Shown: one piece after another, positions 9,341 through 17,710 of the stretch | How positions within the stretch are numbered: position 1 is the first letter of the stretch | Layout of the letters: every line of letters starts with the position of its first letter | NCBI RefSeq assembly: GCF_003259955.1 | Contig: NZ_QLMK01000001.1 | Span: 559,411 to 623,410 of the forward strand | Direction: 5' to 3' | DNA from: Falsochrobactrum ovis | GTDB lineage: Bacteria > Pseudomonadota > Alphaproteobacteria > Rhizobiales > Rhizobiaceae | DNA length: 64,000 bases | Program-made: the position numbers and the translations under genes | The notes under the pieces: model-generated | Seen by the model: only the letters and a program-made list of their open reading frames with translations | What the model was told of the DNA's origin: nothing | Databases searched by the model: none

Positions 9341-9648
9341 ATGCCCTGCTCCTGCTGCATCGGCTCCTAGACGCATCGTTGTTGCCGTTCACAGACGATG
9401 CGTCTGTTATCGTGTCTACTGAAAAATCTGAAACTTCTGGACGCAAATCCAAGTTCAGCAGACGTTGGAATGGAGAAATCGGACTGCCTTCGCAAAAGCG
9501 AAATGAGGTCCGGTGCGGGTTTCACCACTGCAATTGGAGCAAATTGACTATGTCCCAATCACCTTCGATAATCTTAGCCTTTGACATTTCAATGTGAGCA
9601 AAAGGCTCTCATATGCGACCCGCTTCATCTCCTATAGTTACGTTTTAA
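9341..9648. other. Intergenic stretch between ccoP and ccoG
   Basis: About 300 bp with no convincing gene. I looked for a second FixK/FNR box (TTGAT-N4-ATCAA) in front of ccoG and found none. TTGACATTTCAA near 9581-9592 is a 12-bp dyad with the wrong spacing. ccoG may be expressed from its own unrecognised promoter or by read-through from ccoNOQP. Confidence 0.5.
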
Positions 9649-9674
9649 CCCGCTCCGCTGTTAAGCGGAGCGGG
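9649..9674 (-). terminator. 11-bp GC-rich stem-loop after ccoP
   Basis: CCCGCTCCGCT-GTTA-AGCGGAGCGGG forms a perfect 11-bp stem six bases after the ccoP stop codon. On the transcribed (minus) strand it is followed by TTAAAACG, not a clear T-run, so it is either a weak terminator that lowers expression of ccoGHIS or an mRNA 3'-stabilising hairpin for ccoNOQP. Confidence 0.6.
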
Positions 9675-9680
9675 TGTTGA

Positions 9681-10544
9681 TTATTCACCGCCACCCAGTG
9701 AGTGAACGAATATTGCGAGTTGTTTGACCGTTGCGTCACCCAGTCGCTCTTCCCAAGCAGGCATTACACCATGTTTAGGCCGCGTAACCTGACGGGCAAT
9801 GGCATCTTCACCCGAACCGTAAAACCAGATTGCGTCGGTCAAGTTGGGCGCACCGAACTCGCGATTGCCTTTAGCATCATCGCCGTGACAGACCGCACAG
9901 TTTTCTGCGAAAATCTTTTCGCCTTCCGGTATACGGGCCGGATTGTGCGGCGTACCTGAGAGGCTTACCACATAAGCCGCTACATCGCGAATTTGCTGCG
10001 GTTCAAGCACATCTGCATAGGCGGGCATTTCCGATACACGCGTATTTTCATCATCGGGCGAACGAACCCCATGACGGATCGTCAGCAAAATATCGTCAAT
10101 CGAACCGCCCCACAGCCAATCATCATCATTGAGATTGGGATAGCCGGGCGCGCCTTGTGCGCCTGAACCATGGCACTGTACGCAATTGACACGAAACGCG
10201 GCCGCTCCACCTGCAATTGCATATTGCCGCAGCGTGTCATCTGCCATGATCTCATGAATATCCATGGCATTGATCTGGTCGATAATGCCCTGACGCTCAC
10301 TGGCAATTTCGGATTGCTCCTGCCAGAAGGCGCCTCGGCTCGACCAACCCATTAAGCCCGCGGTTGAGCTGCTGATCAACGGCCAAGCAGGGTAGGCGAT
10401 TACATAAAGTAGCGACCAGAAAATAGTTGCATACCAGGTCCAGAGCCACCAACGCGGCATGGGATTATCGAGTTCTTTAATTCCATCCCATTCGTGGCCG
10501 GTCGTCGAGACGCCGGTGACTTCGTCAATCTGTTTTTCACTCAT
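9681..10544 (-). CDS. ccoP: cbb3-type cytochrome c oxidase, diheme subunit III CcoP
   Basis: A 287-residue protein from MSEKQIDEVTGVSTTGHEWD. An upstream in-frame start would add 35 residues with no family similarity and would run through ccoQ. It has one transmembrane helix (about 33-58) and two class I cytochrome c domains with heme motifs CVQCH (121-125) and CAVCH (216-220); Met ligands are plausible at SEMPAYAD and GVMPAWEE. CcoP takes electrons from soluble or bc1-linked cytochromes c and passes them to CcoO. Its start overlaps the end of ccoQ by 8 nt. Confidence 0.95.
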   Translation of the reverse strand: MSEKQIDEVTGVSTTGHEWDGIKELDNPMPRWWLWTWYATIFWSLLYVIAYPAWPLISSSTAGLMGWSSRGAFWQEQSEIASERQGIIDQINAMDIHEIMADDTLRQYAIAGGAAAFRVNCVQCHGSGAQGAPGYPNLNDDDWLWGGSIDDILLTIRHGVRSPDDENTRVSEMPAYADVLEPQQIRDVAAYVVSLSGTPHNPARIPEGEKIFAENCAVCHGDDAKGNREFGAPNLTDAIWFYGSGEDAIARQVTRPKHGVMPAWEERLGDATVKQLAIFVHSLGGGE

Positions 10545-10695
10545 CTTTATCGTCCTTGAACGGAATGTTCTTTGCGTCGTCGGCTTTCTTTTTGCTTCCC
10601 GGGCGGAAAGCAAAAAGCACAACGAAGACAAAGAAGATCGCCATGCCAAGGAGGCCCCAGCTATCGGCGAATGTGCGCATGGTGTCGTAATCCAT
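10537..10695 (-). CDS. ccoQ: cbb3-type oxidase subunit IV CcoQ/FixQ
   Basis: A 52-residue single-helix protein: MDYDTMRTFADSWGLLGMAI opens it, with a membrane segment to about residue 31 and a basic-acidic tail (RPGSKKKADD). The motif ADSWGLL and the position between ccoO and ccoP identify it. The start is 13 nt after the ccoO stop, with GGA eight bases upstream. CcoQ stabilises the CcoNOP core complex. Confidence 0.9.
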   Translation of the reverse strand: MDYDTMRTFADSWGLLGMAIFFVFVVLFAFRPGSKKKADDAKNIPFKDDKDE

Positions 10696-10708
10696 TGCCT
10701 TGTTCCGT

Positions 10709-11440
10709 CTATCTGGCTTGAGGAGATTGATCGTAGGTCGAGAAATCAACCAATGTGCCGAGCATCTGCAGATAGGCTATCAGCGCGTCCATTTCGGAGA
10801 TCATGTCCGGATTGCCGTCAAAGTCACCGACTCTGGCCTTTGGATAGCGCGCCTCCAACTCCGATGTATCCGCATCTGGTGTTGCCTGCGCTTTGAGATC
10901 CTCTACTGCATTCTCGATCATTTCAGGGGTGTAAGGCACCCCAACTTTCACATTGGCCTCAAGATTGGCTGCAATATTTGTGATATTCAGCGGCCTGTTC
11001 AACAGGAAGCCATAGCTGGGCATGATCGATTCAGGCACAACATCTCGTGGACTGATCAGATGCTGCACGTGCCATTCGTTGGAATAGCGGCCGCCAACGC
11101 GCGCCAGGTCAGGACCTGTGCGCTTGGAGCCCCACTGGAATGAATGGTCATACATGGATTCAGCCGCAAGGCTGTAATGCCCATAACGTTCCACTTCATC
11201 CCGGAAAGGACGGATCATCTGGCTATGGCAAACATAGCATCCCTCACGGATATAGATGTCGCGTCCTGCCAGTTCGAGCGGCGAATAAGGGCGCATGCCT
11301 TCCACTTTCTCGATGGTGTTTTCGAGATAGAAAAGCGGGGCGATCTCCACAATACCGCCAATCGTGACAACCGCGAGCGAAGCGATCAGCAACAGCGTTG
11401 CGTTCTTCTCCAGCTTGGAGTGTTTGTTTAGTATCGACAT
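10709..11440 (-). CDS. ccoO: cbb3-type cytochrome c oxidase monoheme subunit II CcoO
   Basis: A 243-residue membrane-anchored cytochrome c. It has one N-terminal helix (about 15-38) and heme motif CYVCH at C68/C71/H72 within [15 protein letters not shown], the CcoO signature. A Met ligand is likely in [11 protein letters not shown]. It receives electrons from CcoP and delivers them to the heme b/b3 centre in CcoN. Fourteen bases separate it from ccoN, so both come from one transcript. Confidence 0.96.
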   Translation of the reverse strand: MSILNKHSKLEKNATLLLIASLAVVTIGGIVEIAPLFYLENTIEKVEGMRPYSPLELAGRDIYIREGCYVCHSQMIRPFRDEVERYGHYSLAAESMYDHSFQWGSKRTGPDLARVGGRYSNEWHVQHLISPRDVVPESIMPSYGFLLNRPLNITNIAANLEANVKVGVPYTPEMIENAVEDLKAQATPDADTSELEARYPKARVGDFDGNPDMISEMDALIAYLQMLGTLVDFSTYDQSPQAR

Positions 11441-11454
11441 AAATCACACGCTCC

Positions 11455-13080
11455 TTATTGGGCCGGCTGTACTTTGGCAACGGGAATGGCCTGTACGCCA
11501 CCCATCGGGGCCTCGTTACGCAAGTCGCCCCGAATGGTCTTGTAAACATTCCAAGCCATCAGGAAGCCACCAGCGAGGTAAAGCACACCACCCAGGGTAC
11601 GGATGACATAGTAGGGGAACATGGCCACGACGGTTTCCGCGAAGGAATAGACGAGGAAGCCCTGCGCATCATATTCGCGCCACATCAGACCCTGCTGAAT
11701 ACCGGCAACCCACATAGACGCTGCATAAAGAACGATGCCCAGCGTTGCCAACCAGAAGTGCCAGTTCACCATGCGGATCGAATAGAGGCGTTCGCGGTGC
11801 CATAGTTTCGGAACCAGGAAATAAACCGCCGCAAAGCTGATCATACCGTTCCAGCCCAATGCACCAGCATGAACGTGACCAATGGTCCAGTCCGTATAGT
11901 GCGAAAGCGAGTTTACGGTTTTGATCGACATCAGCGGACCTTCAAAAGTCGCCATGCCGTAGAAGGCGATAGCCGCCACCATCAAGCGAATGATCGGATC
12001 AGTACGGATTTTATCCCATGCACCTGAAAGCGTCATAAGACCATTGATCATCCCACCCCATGAAGGCATCCACAGCATGATTGAGAACACCATGCCGAGC
12101 GTCTGCGCCCAGTCAGGGATCGCAGTGAAATGAAGATGGTGAGGACCAGCCCAGATGTAGAGGAAAATGATCGACCAGAAGTGAACGATCGACAAACGGT
12201 AGGAATATACCGGACGATCAGCCTGTTTTGGCACGAAATAATACATCATTGCCAGGAATGGCACGGTAAGGAAGAACGCAACTGCGTTATGTCCATACCA
12301 CCACTGAGTGACTGCATCCTGTACGCCCGCAAAAGCCGAATAGCTTTTAACGCCGAGGAAAGAGACCGGTACCGCCAGATTGTTGACGATATGCAGCATT
12401 GCCACGGTGATGATGAACGAGAGATAAAACCAGTTCGCCACATAAATATGTGGTTCTTTACGCCGAAGAATGGTCCCTAAGAACACCACCAGATAGGCGA
12501 CCCAGACGATCGTCAGCCAAATATCGACATACCATTCTGGCTCTGCATATTCGCGCGACTGCGTGATGCCAAGCAGATAGCCGGAAGCCGCCATAACCAG
12601 GAACAGGTTATAACCCCAAAACACAAACCAGCCCAGATCACCGCCAAAAAGACGGGCGCGGCAGGTGCGCTGAACCACATAGAATGAGGTTGCAATCAGA
12701 ACGTTACCACCAAAAGCAAAAACCACCGCTGAGGTGTGCAGGGGGCGTACGCGTCCGAAATTAAAGTAAGGCTCAAAGTTCAGATCGGGGAATGCAAGCT
12801 GCGCTGCGATGAAAACCCCCGCAAAAAAGCCCACAACGGCCCAGAACACCGTTGCGATGACCCCGTAGCGGATCGGCCCATCCAGATAGGTAGATTGGTC
12901 CACTTTCTTGGGCGCCAAACCGTAATTAGCGTTCCGCATCAACAAAATGGTAAAAATTGCAAGCGTAGCAAACAGAATCCACATGTGAATTCTGAACAGC
13001 TCGTCAGAAGAAAAGCCGGCCAGCAGCACAGCAAAAAGTGCTCCCAGACCGGATAGGACTGTTCCAGCGGCGTAGTTCAT
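11455..13080 (-). CDS. ccoN: cbb3-type cytochrome c oxidase catalytic subunit I CcoN
   Basis: A 541-residue heme-copper oxidase subunit with about 12 helices. The start [13 protein letters not shown] is preceded by GAGGG at six bases. A longer reading to 13170 would place the start codon inside the FixK box, so it is rejected. Likely metal ligands: H115 ([11 protein letters not shown]), H264 ([11 protein letters not shown]), H314/H315 (GPHHLHFT), H402 and H404 ([12 protein letters not shown]). These are the low-spin heme, CuB and high-spin heme ligands expected for C-family oxidases. CcoN reduces O2 to water with high affinity under micro-oxic conditions. First gene of ccoNOQP. Confidence 0.97.
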   Translation of the reverse strand: MNYAAGTVLSGLGALFAVLLAGFSSDELFRIHMWILFATLAIFTILLMRNANYGLAPKKVDQSTYLDGPIRYGVIATVFWAVVGFFAGVFIAAQLAFPDLNFEPYFNFGRVRPLHTSAVVFAFGGNVLIATSFYVVQRTCRARLFGGDLGWFVFWGYNLFLVMAASGYLLGITQSREYAEPEWYVDIWLTIVWVAYLVVFLGTILRRKEPHIYVANWFYLSFIITVAMLHIVNNLAVPVSFLGVKSYSAFAGVQDAVTQWWYGHNAVAFFLTVPFLAMMYYFVPKQADRPVYSYRLSIVHFWSIIFLYIWAGPHHLHFTAIPDWAQTLGMVFSIMLWMPSWGGMINGLMTLSGAWDKIRTDPIIRLMVAAIAFYGMATFEGPLMSIKTVNSLSHYTDWTIGHVHAGALGWNGMISFAAVYFLVPKLWHRERLYSIRMVNWHFWLATLGIVLYAASMWVAGIQQGLMWREYDAQGFLVYSFAETVVAMFPYYVIRTLGGVLYLAGGFLMAWNVYKTIRGDLRNEAPMGGVQAIPVAKVQPAQ

Positions 13081-13169
13081 CAAATACCCTCGCAGCGCAT
13101 AACAAAAACTGCCCCCTAAGGGACAGTCACAACGATAGATTTTATCCGCTATGGGTCGGATAATTGTCA

Positions 13170-13183
13170 TTGATCTAAATCAA
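13170..13183 (-). promoter_or_regulatory. FixK/FNR (anaerobox) site upstream of ccoN
   Basis: TTGATCTAAATCAA is a perfect match to the TTGAT-N4-ATCAA consensus for FixK/FnrN/FNR. It lies about 90 bp upstream of the ccoN start on the promoter side. If the site is centred at -41.5, transcription would begin near 13135, leaving a leader of about 55 nt. The rest of 13184-13411, shared with the divergent L,D-transpeptidase gene, shows nothing further that I recognise. Confidence 0.88.
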
Positions 13184-13411
13184 ACGACATTGAAACGGGA
13201 TGCGACCAAATGGATAGGCATGTGGATACTAGGTTAACTTATTGATATTAAATAACAATATTCCCATCAATGGACATTTAGCCGCAATTTGACTGGCCGT
13301 AATCCGAGCAAAGACTGATTCTTTGGTAGCGAAAATGCAATTATGTCGCTCGCTGCGCTGTGCCGACGCGTTGCAATCAATAGCGGCATTGGTTAACCGG
13401 AGCTGCAATCA

Positions 13412-14233
13412 ATGAGGGCGCGTCGATTCGCGTCCCAAACCATGGGATCAGTGATGCATATTAGCGGCAAGATAAGACAAGTTCCGGCAACCATTTCACG
13501 GCTGGCATTGTTGCTCATTTTACCGTTTTCAACCGCCGCGTGCAGCACGTTTGCGCCCAATGTTCCCGTGGTGAATTCACCTCAAATTCAGCCCAACCCC
13601 GCTCCGGCCTATACACCTCCGCCCAAGCCCGAGCCTGAACCCACCGCGCCGACAAGTAAAAGCCAGTATGAGCTGATGTATGGCGCGGTAAAAGATGCAG
13701 GCTGGTCCATCCCGGCGCTTGATGTAAGCAAGATTGATGAGCGTAACTTCCGTCGGCAGGTCGATTATGAGACCCATTATCCGGTTGGCACCATCATTGT
13801 GGACCCCTATAAGCGCTATCTTTATCTTGTAGAGCCCAACAATAAGGCGATGCGCTATTCTGTCGGCGTTGGCCGGGCCGGTTTGCAATTTAGCGGTGAA
13901 GCAGAAGTTGCTTATAAAGCCCGTTGGCCGCGTTGGACGCCGACACAAAATATGATCAAACGCAATCCAGAGCATTATGCAAAATATGCCAATGGGCTCG
14001 AAGGCGGCATCAACAATCCTCTGGGTGCGCGTGCTCTTTATCTTTATCGCGATGGCAAGGATACGTTATATCGTATCCACGGCACCAATGAACCTTGGTC
14101 GGTGGGCAAAGCTGCATCTTCCGGTTGTATCCGACTGTTTAATCAGGATATTCTTGATCTGCATCAACGTGTTCGTAATGGAAGTCGCGTGGTTGTTTTG
14201 AGCAAAGAACAATCCGATAGGACAAAGTCATAA
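13412..14233 (+). CDS. L,D-transpeptidase (YkuD domain) lipoprotein
   Basis: A 273-residue protein. The N-terminus carries a hydrophobic signal ending STAAC with the candidate lipidation cysteine C44, then a proline-rich linker (PPPKPEPEPTAP). The YkuD domain begins near residue 120 (VGTIIVDPYKRYLYLV) and holds the catalytic motif H223-GT then SSGC239IRL. The family cross-links peptidoglycan 3-3 or ties outer-membrane lipoproteins to it through an acyl-cysteine intermediate, in the periplasm. The start has GGAG at nine bases; in-frame Mets at 11 and 15 are alternatives. Its stop overlaps the following DsbA-like gene by one base. Confidence 0.88.
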   Translation: MRARRFASQTMGSVMHISGKIRQVPATISRLALLLILPFSTAACSTFAPNVPVVNSPQIQPNPAPAYTPPPKPEPEPTAPTSKSQYELMYGAVKDAGWSIPALDVSKIDERNFRRQVDYETHYPVGTIIVDPYKRYLYLVEPNNKAMRYSVGVGRAGLQFSGEAEVAYKARWPRWTPTQNMIKRNPEHYAKYANGLEGGINNPLGARALYLYRDGKDTLYRIHGTNEPWSVGKAASSGCIRLFNQDILDLHQRVRNGSRVVVLSKEQSDRTKS

Positions 14234-14847
14234 TGTTCAATCGTCGGCAATTTCTTGTGGGAAGTGGCGCGGCGTGGGCATCATTGGCTCTGCTCGGAAA
14301 TCAGGCTTTTGCGCAGCGTCTGCCCAGCATCACAGAAGTGCAATATGACCCTGATATTCCGGTGCTTGGCAATCCTCTGGGCGATGTCACCATCGTTGAA
14401 TATTTCGATTATCAATGTACCTATTGTCGAACTGGGCACGCGGATTTAATGCGCGTCGTCAAAGACGATGGCAATATCCGCTTGATTCTCAAAGACTGGA
14501 TCATTTTCGGTGAGACATCCGCCTATGCTTCCAGATTGGTTCTGGCGACTGAAAATCTAGGCGATTACGAAAAAGCAGTCGAAGCTCTTATGAAGGCAAC
14601 TGGCCAGCTCAACCGCGACCGGGTTAAGGAATTATTGGCTCAAGCTGGTCTTGATCCAGAGAAGCTTGAAACGCGTTTTCGCGACAATGCAACCCATATT
14701 AACAATATCCTCAGCCGCAATATGGATCAGGCCGAGGCGTTTAATTTTGTCGGAACGCCTGCTTTCATTGTTGGCACAAAGGTCTATGGCGGTGTGATGC
14801 GCCATACCGATCTTGTCCAAGCAGTCCGGGAAGCGCGCAAGGCGTAA
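14233..14847 (+). CDS. DsbA-family thiol-disulfide protein with Tat-like signal
   Basis: A 204-residue exported thioredoxin-fold protein. NRRQFLVGSGAAWASLALLG at the N-terminus is a twin-arginine-like signal with cleavage near AFAQ. The core reads DVTIVEYFDYQCTYCRTGH with active-site C62-x2-C65, and cis-Pro lies in VGTPAFIVG, as in the DsbA/Com1/ScsC group. It may act as a periplasmic thiol oxidase, reductase or isomerase; direction cannot be read from the sequence. The one-base overlap (TAATG) with the L,D-transpeptidase, whose catalytic residue is a cysteine, hints at a shared job. Confidence 0.87.
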   Translation: MFNRRQFLVGSGAAWASLALLGNQAFAQRLPSITEVQYDPDIPVLGNPLGDVTIVEYFDYQCTYCRTGHADLMRVVKDDGNIRLILKDWIIFGETSAYASRLVLATENLGDYEKAVEALMKATGQLNRDRVKELLAQAGLDPEKLETRFRDNATHINNILSRNMDQAEAFNFVGTPAFIVGTKVYGGVMRHTDLVQAVREARKA

Positions 14848-14862
14848 GAATATTCAAGTTTA

Positions 14863-14896
14863 AAAGCAAGGAGCGGAGTTTTCGCTCTATTGCTTT
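14863..14896 (+). terminator. Imperfect stem-loop after the DsbA-like gene
   Basis: AAAGCAA pairs with TTGCTTT around an inner AGCG/CGCT stem, 16 bp after the stop codon. The following bases (GGGATAGGG) are not T-rich, so terminator function is doubtful. Confidence 0.3.
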
Positions 14897-14941
14897 GGGA
14901 TAGGGTTTCTTCATAATCTTATGTGGAAACGGATGGTCCCG

Positions 14942-16036
14942 ATGAGAATGCTTTCGCAAAATATCGACGAAATCCGCTGGCAGAAAGTGTTGGCGTATGA
15001 CAAAGCCGCCGATGGCACTTTTGTTTATGCGGTGCGCACAACCGGTATTTACTGTCGCCCATCTTGCCCGTCACGCCGCGCCAAGCGGGAAAATGTGATA
15101 TTTTACCAAAAGAGTGAAGATGCCGAACAAGCGGGTTTTAGACCCTGTCGGCGCTGTATGCCCGAACTTGGTGCAAAACTTGTTGAACTCAATCGCCAAC
15201 GTCATAGCGATCTCGTAATTCACGCCTGCCGCCTGATCGACATGGCTGAAGAAACGCCTTCCATTGAGGAAATTGCTAAAAACCTTAAAACCGGCGCGGC
15301 CCATCTTCACCGGATTTTTAAGGAGATAACCGGTCTCACGCCAAAAGAATATACCGATGCGAAACGGTCGGAAAAATTGCGAGCAGCGCTGGCGGAAGGT
15401 TCAACTTCGATCACCCAGGCAATCTATGATTCGGGCTTTGGCTCCAGCAGTCGCTTTTATGAAGCATCAGACGAAATTTTGGGCATGAAGCCAAAAAATT
15501 ACCGTTCGGGGGGCATGAGCGAAACGATTCGTTTTGCCATAGGCGAAACCTCTCTCGGAACCGTATTGGTCGCACAAAGCGATAAAGGCATTTGTGCCAT
15601 TCTGATGGGAGATGATCCTGAGCTTTTGATTCAGGATCTGGAGTTTCGCTTTCCTAAAGCCGAGCTAGTTGGGGCGGATCGTGAATTTGAAAATCATGTT
15701 GCTAAAGTCATCGGACTTATCGAGAATCCGCAATCAAAATTTGATCTGCCGCTAGATTTGCGGGGAACAGTTTTTCAGGCGCGTGTCTGGCGGGCTTTGC
15801 GCGAAATTCCGTTCGGCGAAACCATCACATATAGCGAGCTTGCAAAAAGGATCGGATCGCCAAAATCCGTGCGCGCTGTCGCAAGCGCTTGCGGCGCAAA
15901 TAAGCTGGCAGTCGCTATTCCTTGTCATCGTGTCGTGCGCAGTGATGGCAGCCTATCGGGCTATCGCTGGGGTGTGGAACGAAAGAAAAATCTGCTCGAA
16001 AAAGAGAAAAAAGCTGAAATTTCGCCCCGAAAATGA
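14942..16036 (+). CDS. ada: Bifunctional methyl-DNA sensor and O6-methylguanine-DNA methyltransferase Ada
   Basis: A 364-residue Ada protein when started at the ATG at 14942, which puts the methyl-accepting zinc cysteine at C38 exactly as in E. coli Ada. Earlier (14921, 14933) and later (14948) ATGs are possible, and none has a strong ribosome site. Domains: Zn/methyl-phosphotriester domain (GIYCRPSCPSR and GFRPCRRCMPE), AraC-type helix-turn-helix (about 95-175), and the methyltransferase domain with the active-site motif IPCHRVV (C328). It repairs O6-methylguanine and, once methylated on C38, activates its own and other alkylation-response genes. It stands alone on the plus strand. Confidence 0.92.
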   Translation: MRMLSQNIDEIRWQKVLAYDKAADGTFVYAVRTTGIYCRPSCPSRRAKRENVIFYQKSEDAEQAGFRPCRRCMPELGAKLVELNRQRHSDLVIHACRLIDMAEETPSIEEIAKNLKTGAAHLHRIFKEITGLTPKEYTDAKRSEKLRAALAEGSTSITQAIYDSGFGSSSRFYEASDEILGMKPKNYRSGGMSETIRFAIGETSLGTVLVAQSDKGICAILMGDDPELLIQDLEFRFPKAELVGADREFENHVAKVIGLIENPQSKFDLPLDLRGTVFQARVWRALREIPFGETITYSELAKRIGSPKSVRAVASACGANKLAVAIPCHRVVRSDGSLSGYRWGVERKKNLLEKEKKAEISPRK

Positions 16037-16176
16037 AAAAACCGCTTCTGAAATGCACGATTTTTGAGAAATAACCGCCGTTTTTTTAGATTTAGACGCC
16101 AATTTTTGCAAATTTTGTGGCCCGGAAGGATTCTGTTATAGCATTACTTCCCAGTTGAATCAGTTGAGGTAAAGCT

Positions 16177-16527
16177 ATGAGCGTGACGATTTACGGCATC
16201 AGAAATTGCGACACAATGAAGAAAGCGCGCGCTTGGCTAGACGATCACAAAATCGAATATTCTTTTCACGATTATAAAAAAGATGGCCTTACTGCCGAAA
16301 CGCTGGATGGGTTTTTTGCCAAGGCCGATTGGGAAAAATTACTCAATAAAGCGGGAACCACATTCCGCAAACTTGCCCCAGAAGAGCGCGAGAATGTGGA
16401 TGCTGCAAAAGCGCGCGAACTCATGCTGGCACAGCCCTCTATGGTCAAACGCCCGGTAATCGAAAAAGACGGAAAGCTGTTAGTTGGCTTCAAACTCGAC
16501 GAATATGAAGCGTTTTTCAACGCATAA
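16177..16527 (+). CDS. ArsC/Spx-superfamily protein, YffB-like
   Basis: A 116-residue thioredoxin-fold protein starting MSVTIYGIRNCDTMKKARAW, with C11 at the N-terminus of the first helix and RPVIEKDGKLLVGF near the C-terminus. This matches the YffB subgroup of the ArsC/Spx family more than true arsenate reductases, which keep a CX5R-type context and sit in ars operons. GAGG lies eight bases before ATG. No arsenic genes are near. The biochemical function of the subgroup is not settled. Its stop is separated from the convergent deacetylase stop by a single base. Confidence 0.87.
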   Translation: MSVTIYGIRNCDTMKKARAWLDDHKIEYSFHDYKKDGLTAETLDGFFAKADWEKLLNKAGTTFRKLAPEERENVDAAKARELMLAQPSMVKRPVIEKDGKLLVGFKLDEYEAFFNA

Positions 16528-16528
16528 T

Positions 16529-17515
16529 TTATGAGCGTGGCTGAACTGTTGCTTTGGTTTGGCCATGCGTTTTCGCAAGATAATCTTGATAGCTGGTGCA
16601 GGTGACATCAGCTTTCGAACAAACCTCACCGACCAGCCGTTCCATAGCCCGCCAATAGGCTCCATTATTCATCAGCACAAAGTGAAAACCCAACTGCAAG
16701 GGAATGCGTTCACCTTCATATTGTTTGTCAAAGCTTGCGCGGAATGCTTTATAGGTGCGCTCCTCAAATTGTGCTGATTTTTCAGCCACTTCCTTGCCCT
16801 TTGAGTGGCGCACATAAAGATTATAATCCATCGCAATAATGGGCCGGTTGGACGGGCCTTCAGCGATGAGCGGGAGGCCAAAAGAAAAAATTCCATCTGA
16901 AAATTTCGGCGCCATCGGCCCGCTCGTCACCGCTGAAGCATCATAGCGGTAGCCATTATTTATCAGGGCATGGCGTAATGATTTTGACGTGACCAGATAG
17001 GGCGCACGAAATCCAGATATTTGATCAACAAGTGCTTTCCATCCGGTCGGTTCGCTGGCGATGTCGTTGTTTTTATAAGCATTTATCATGATGCGGCGGA
17101 ATTCTGAAAACTCTTTATTCCAATCCGCTTCCGACCAATCCGCACCATCAAAATGTCCACAGCCATGACTGGCCATTTCATGACCTTCAAGATGGGCTTG
17201 CCAAATATTGTCGAGCCGCGTTGAAATCTCTTCGCGGCTCTGGGCAAAGCCAACATTTGAGGCACCGGCTTTTCTCCGGGGAGGGTGATAATCACGGCGA
17301 TCTGCCTTGGTCATAAGAAAGACGCAAGATAGAAAATAGGTAAAACGAACATCATGTTTTTTTGCGAGTTCTCGCGAGCGTTTCCAAAGCTGATTGTCAT
17401 GCGCCCCGTCAAATGAAATCAACACATATTGCCGCTTGCTCGTTTCTGCGTGCGCCGAGCCAGGCAAGACCATGAACATGGCAGCAGCTATGAGGAGATT
17501 AGAAAGAATGCGCAT
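16529..17515 (-). CDS. Exported NodB-type polysaccharide deacetylase
   Basis: A 328-residue protein with a signal peptide (MRILSNLLIAAAMFMVLPGS, cleavage near AHAE). The NodB fold is indicated by VLISFDGAHD near residue 33, in place of the usual TFDDG; by HEMASHGCGHFDGADW, which supplies the H-x3-H metal pair; by SGFRAPYLV; and by LGFHFVLMN near the end. The family removes acetyl groups from cell-envelope or extracellular polysaccharides. The first motif keeps only one aspartate, so the metal site departs from the classic Asp-His-His form. Substrate unknown. No strong ribosome site is seen. Confidence 0.82.
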   Translation of the reverse strand: MRILSNLLIAAAMFMVLPGSAHAETSKRQYVLISFDGAHDNQLWKRSRELAKKHDVRFTYFLSCVFLMTKADRRDYHPPRRKAGASNVGFAQSREEISTRLDNIWQAHLEGHEMASHGCGHFDGADWSEADWNKEFSEFRRIMINAYKNNDIASEPTGWKALVDQISGFRAPYLVTSKSLRHALINNGYRYDASAVTSGPMAPKFSDGIFSFGLPLIAEGPSNRPIIAMDYNLYVRHSKGKEVAEKSAQFEERTYKAFRASFDKQYEGERIPLQLGFHFVLMNNGAYWRAMERLVGEVCSKADVTCTSYQDYLAKTHGQTKATVQPRS

Positions 17516-17710
17516 GATAATTATGCCGTTTGCAGGAACCGTGATATTCAGAAACAGTTTGTAACTGGCGTGTGAATGTGGCGAAAGGCCGGACAGAAAT
17601 ATATATTGTCCGTTGATACAGCTTATTTCGCTTAAAGGTCTTACATATGGCGTGAATTATGACTAAAAGCGCCAGAACAAGGATTTTTAGTTAAACGGAT
17701 TGGCGGGTCC

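Noticed and set aside
9581-9592. TTGACATTTCAA before ccoG as a second FixK/FNR box
   Set aside because: The spacer between half-sites is two bases too short for TTGAT-N4-ATCAA, and the outer bases do not match.
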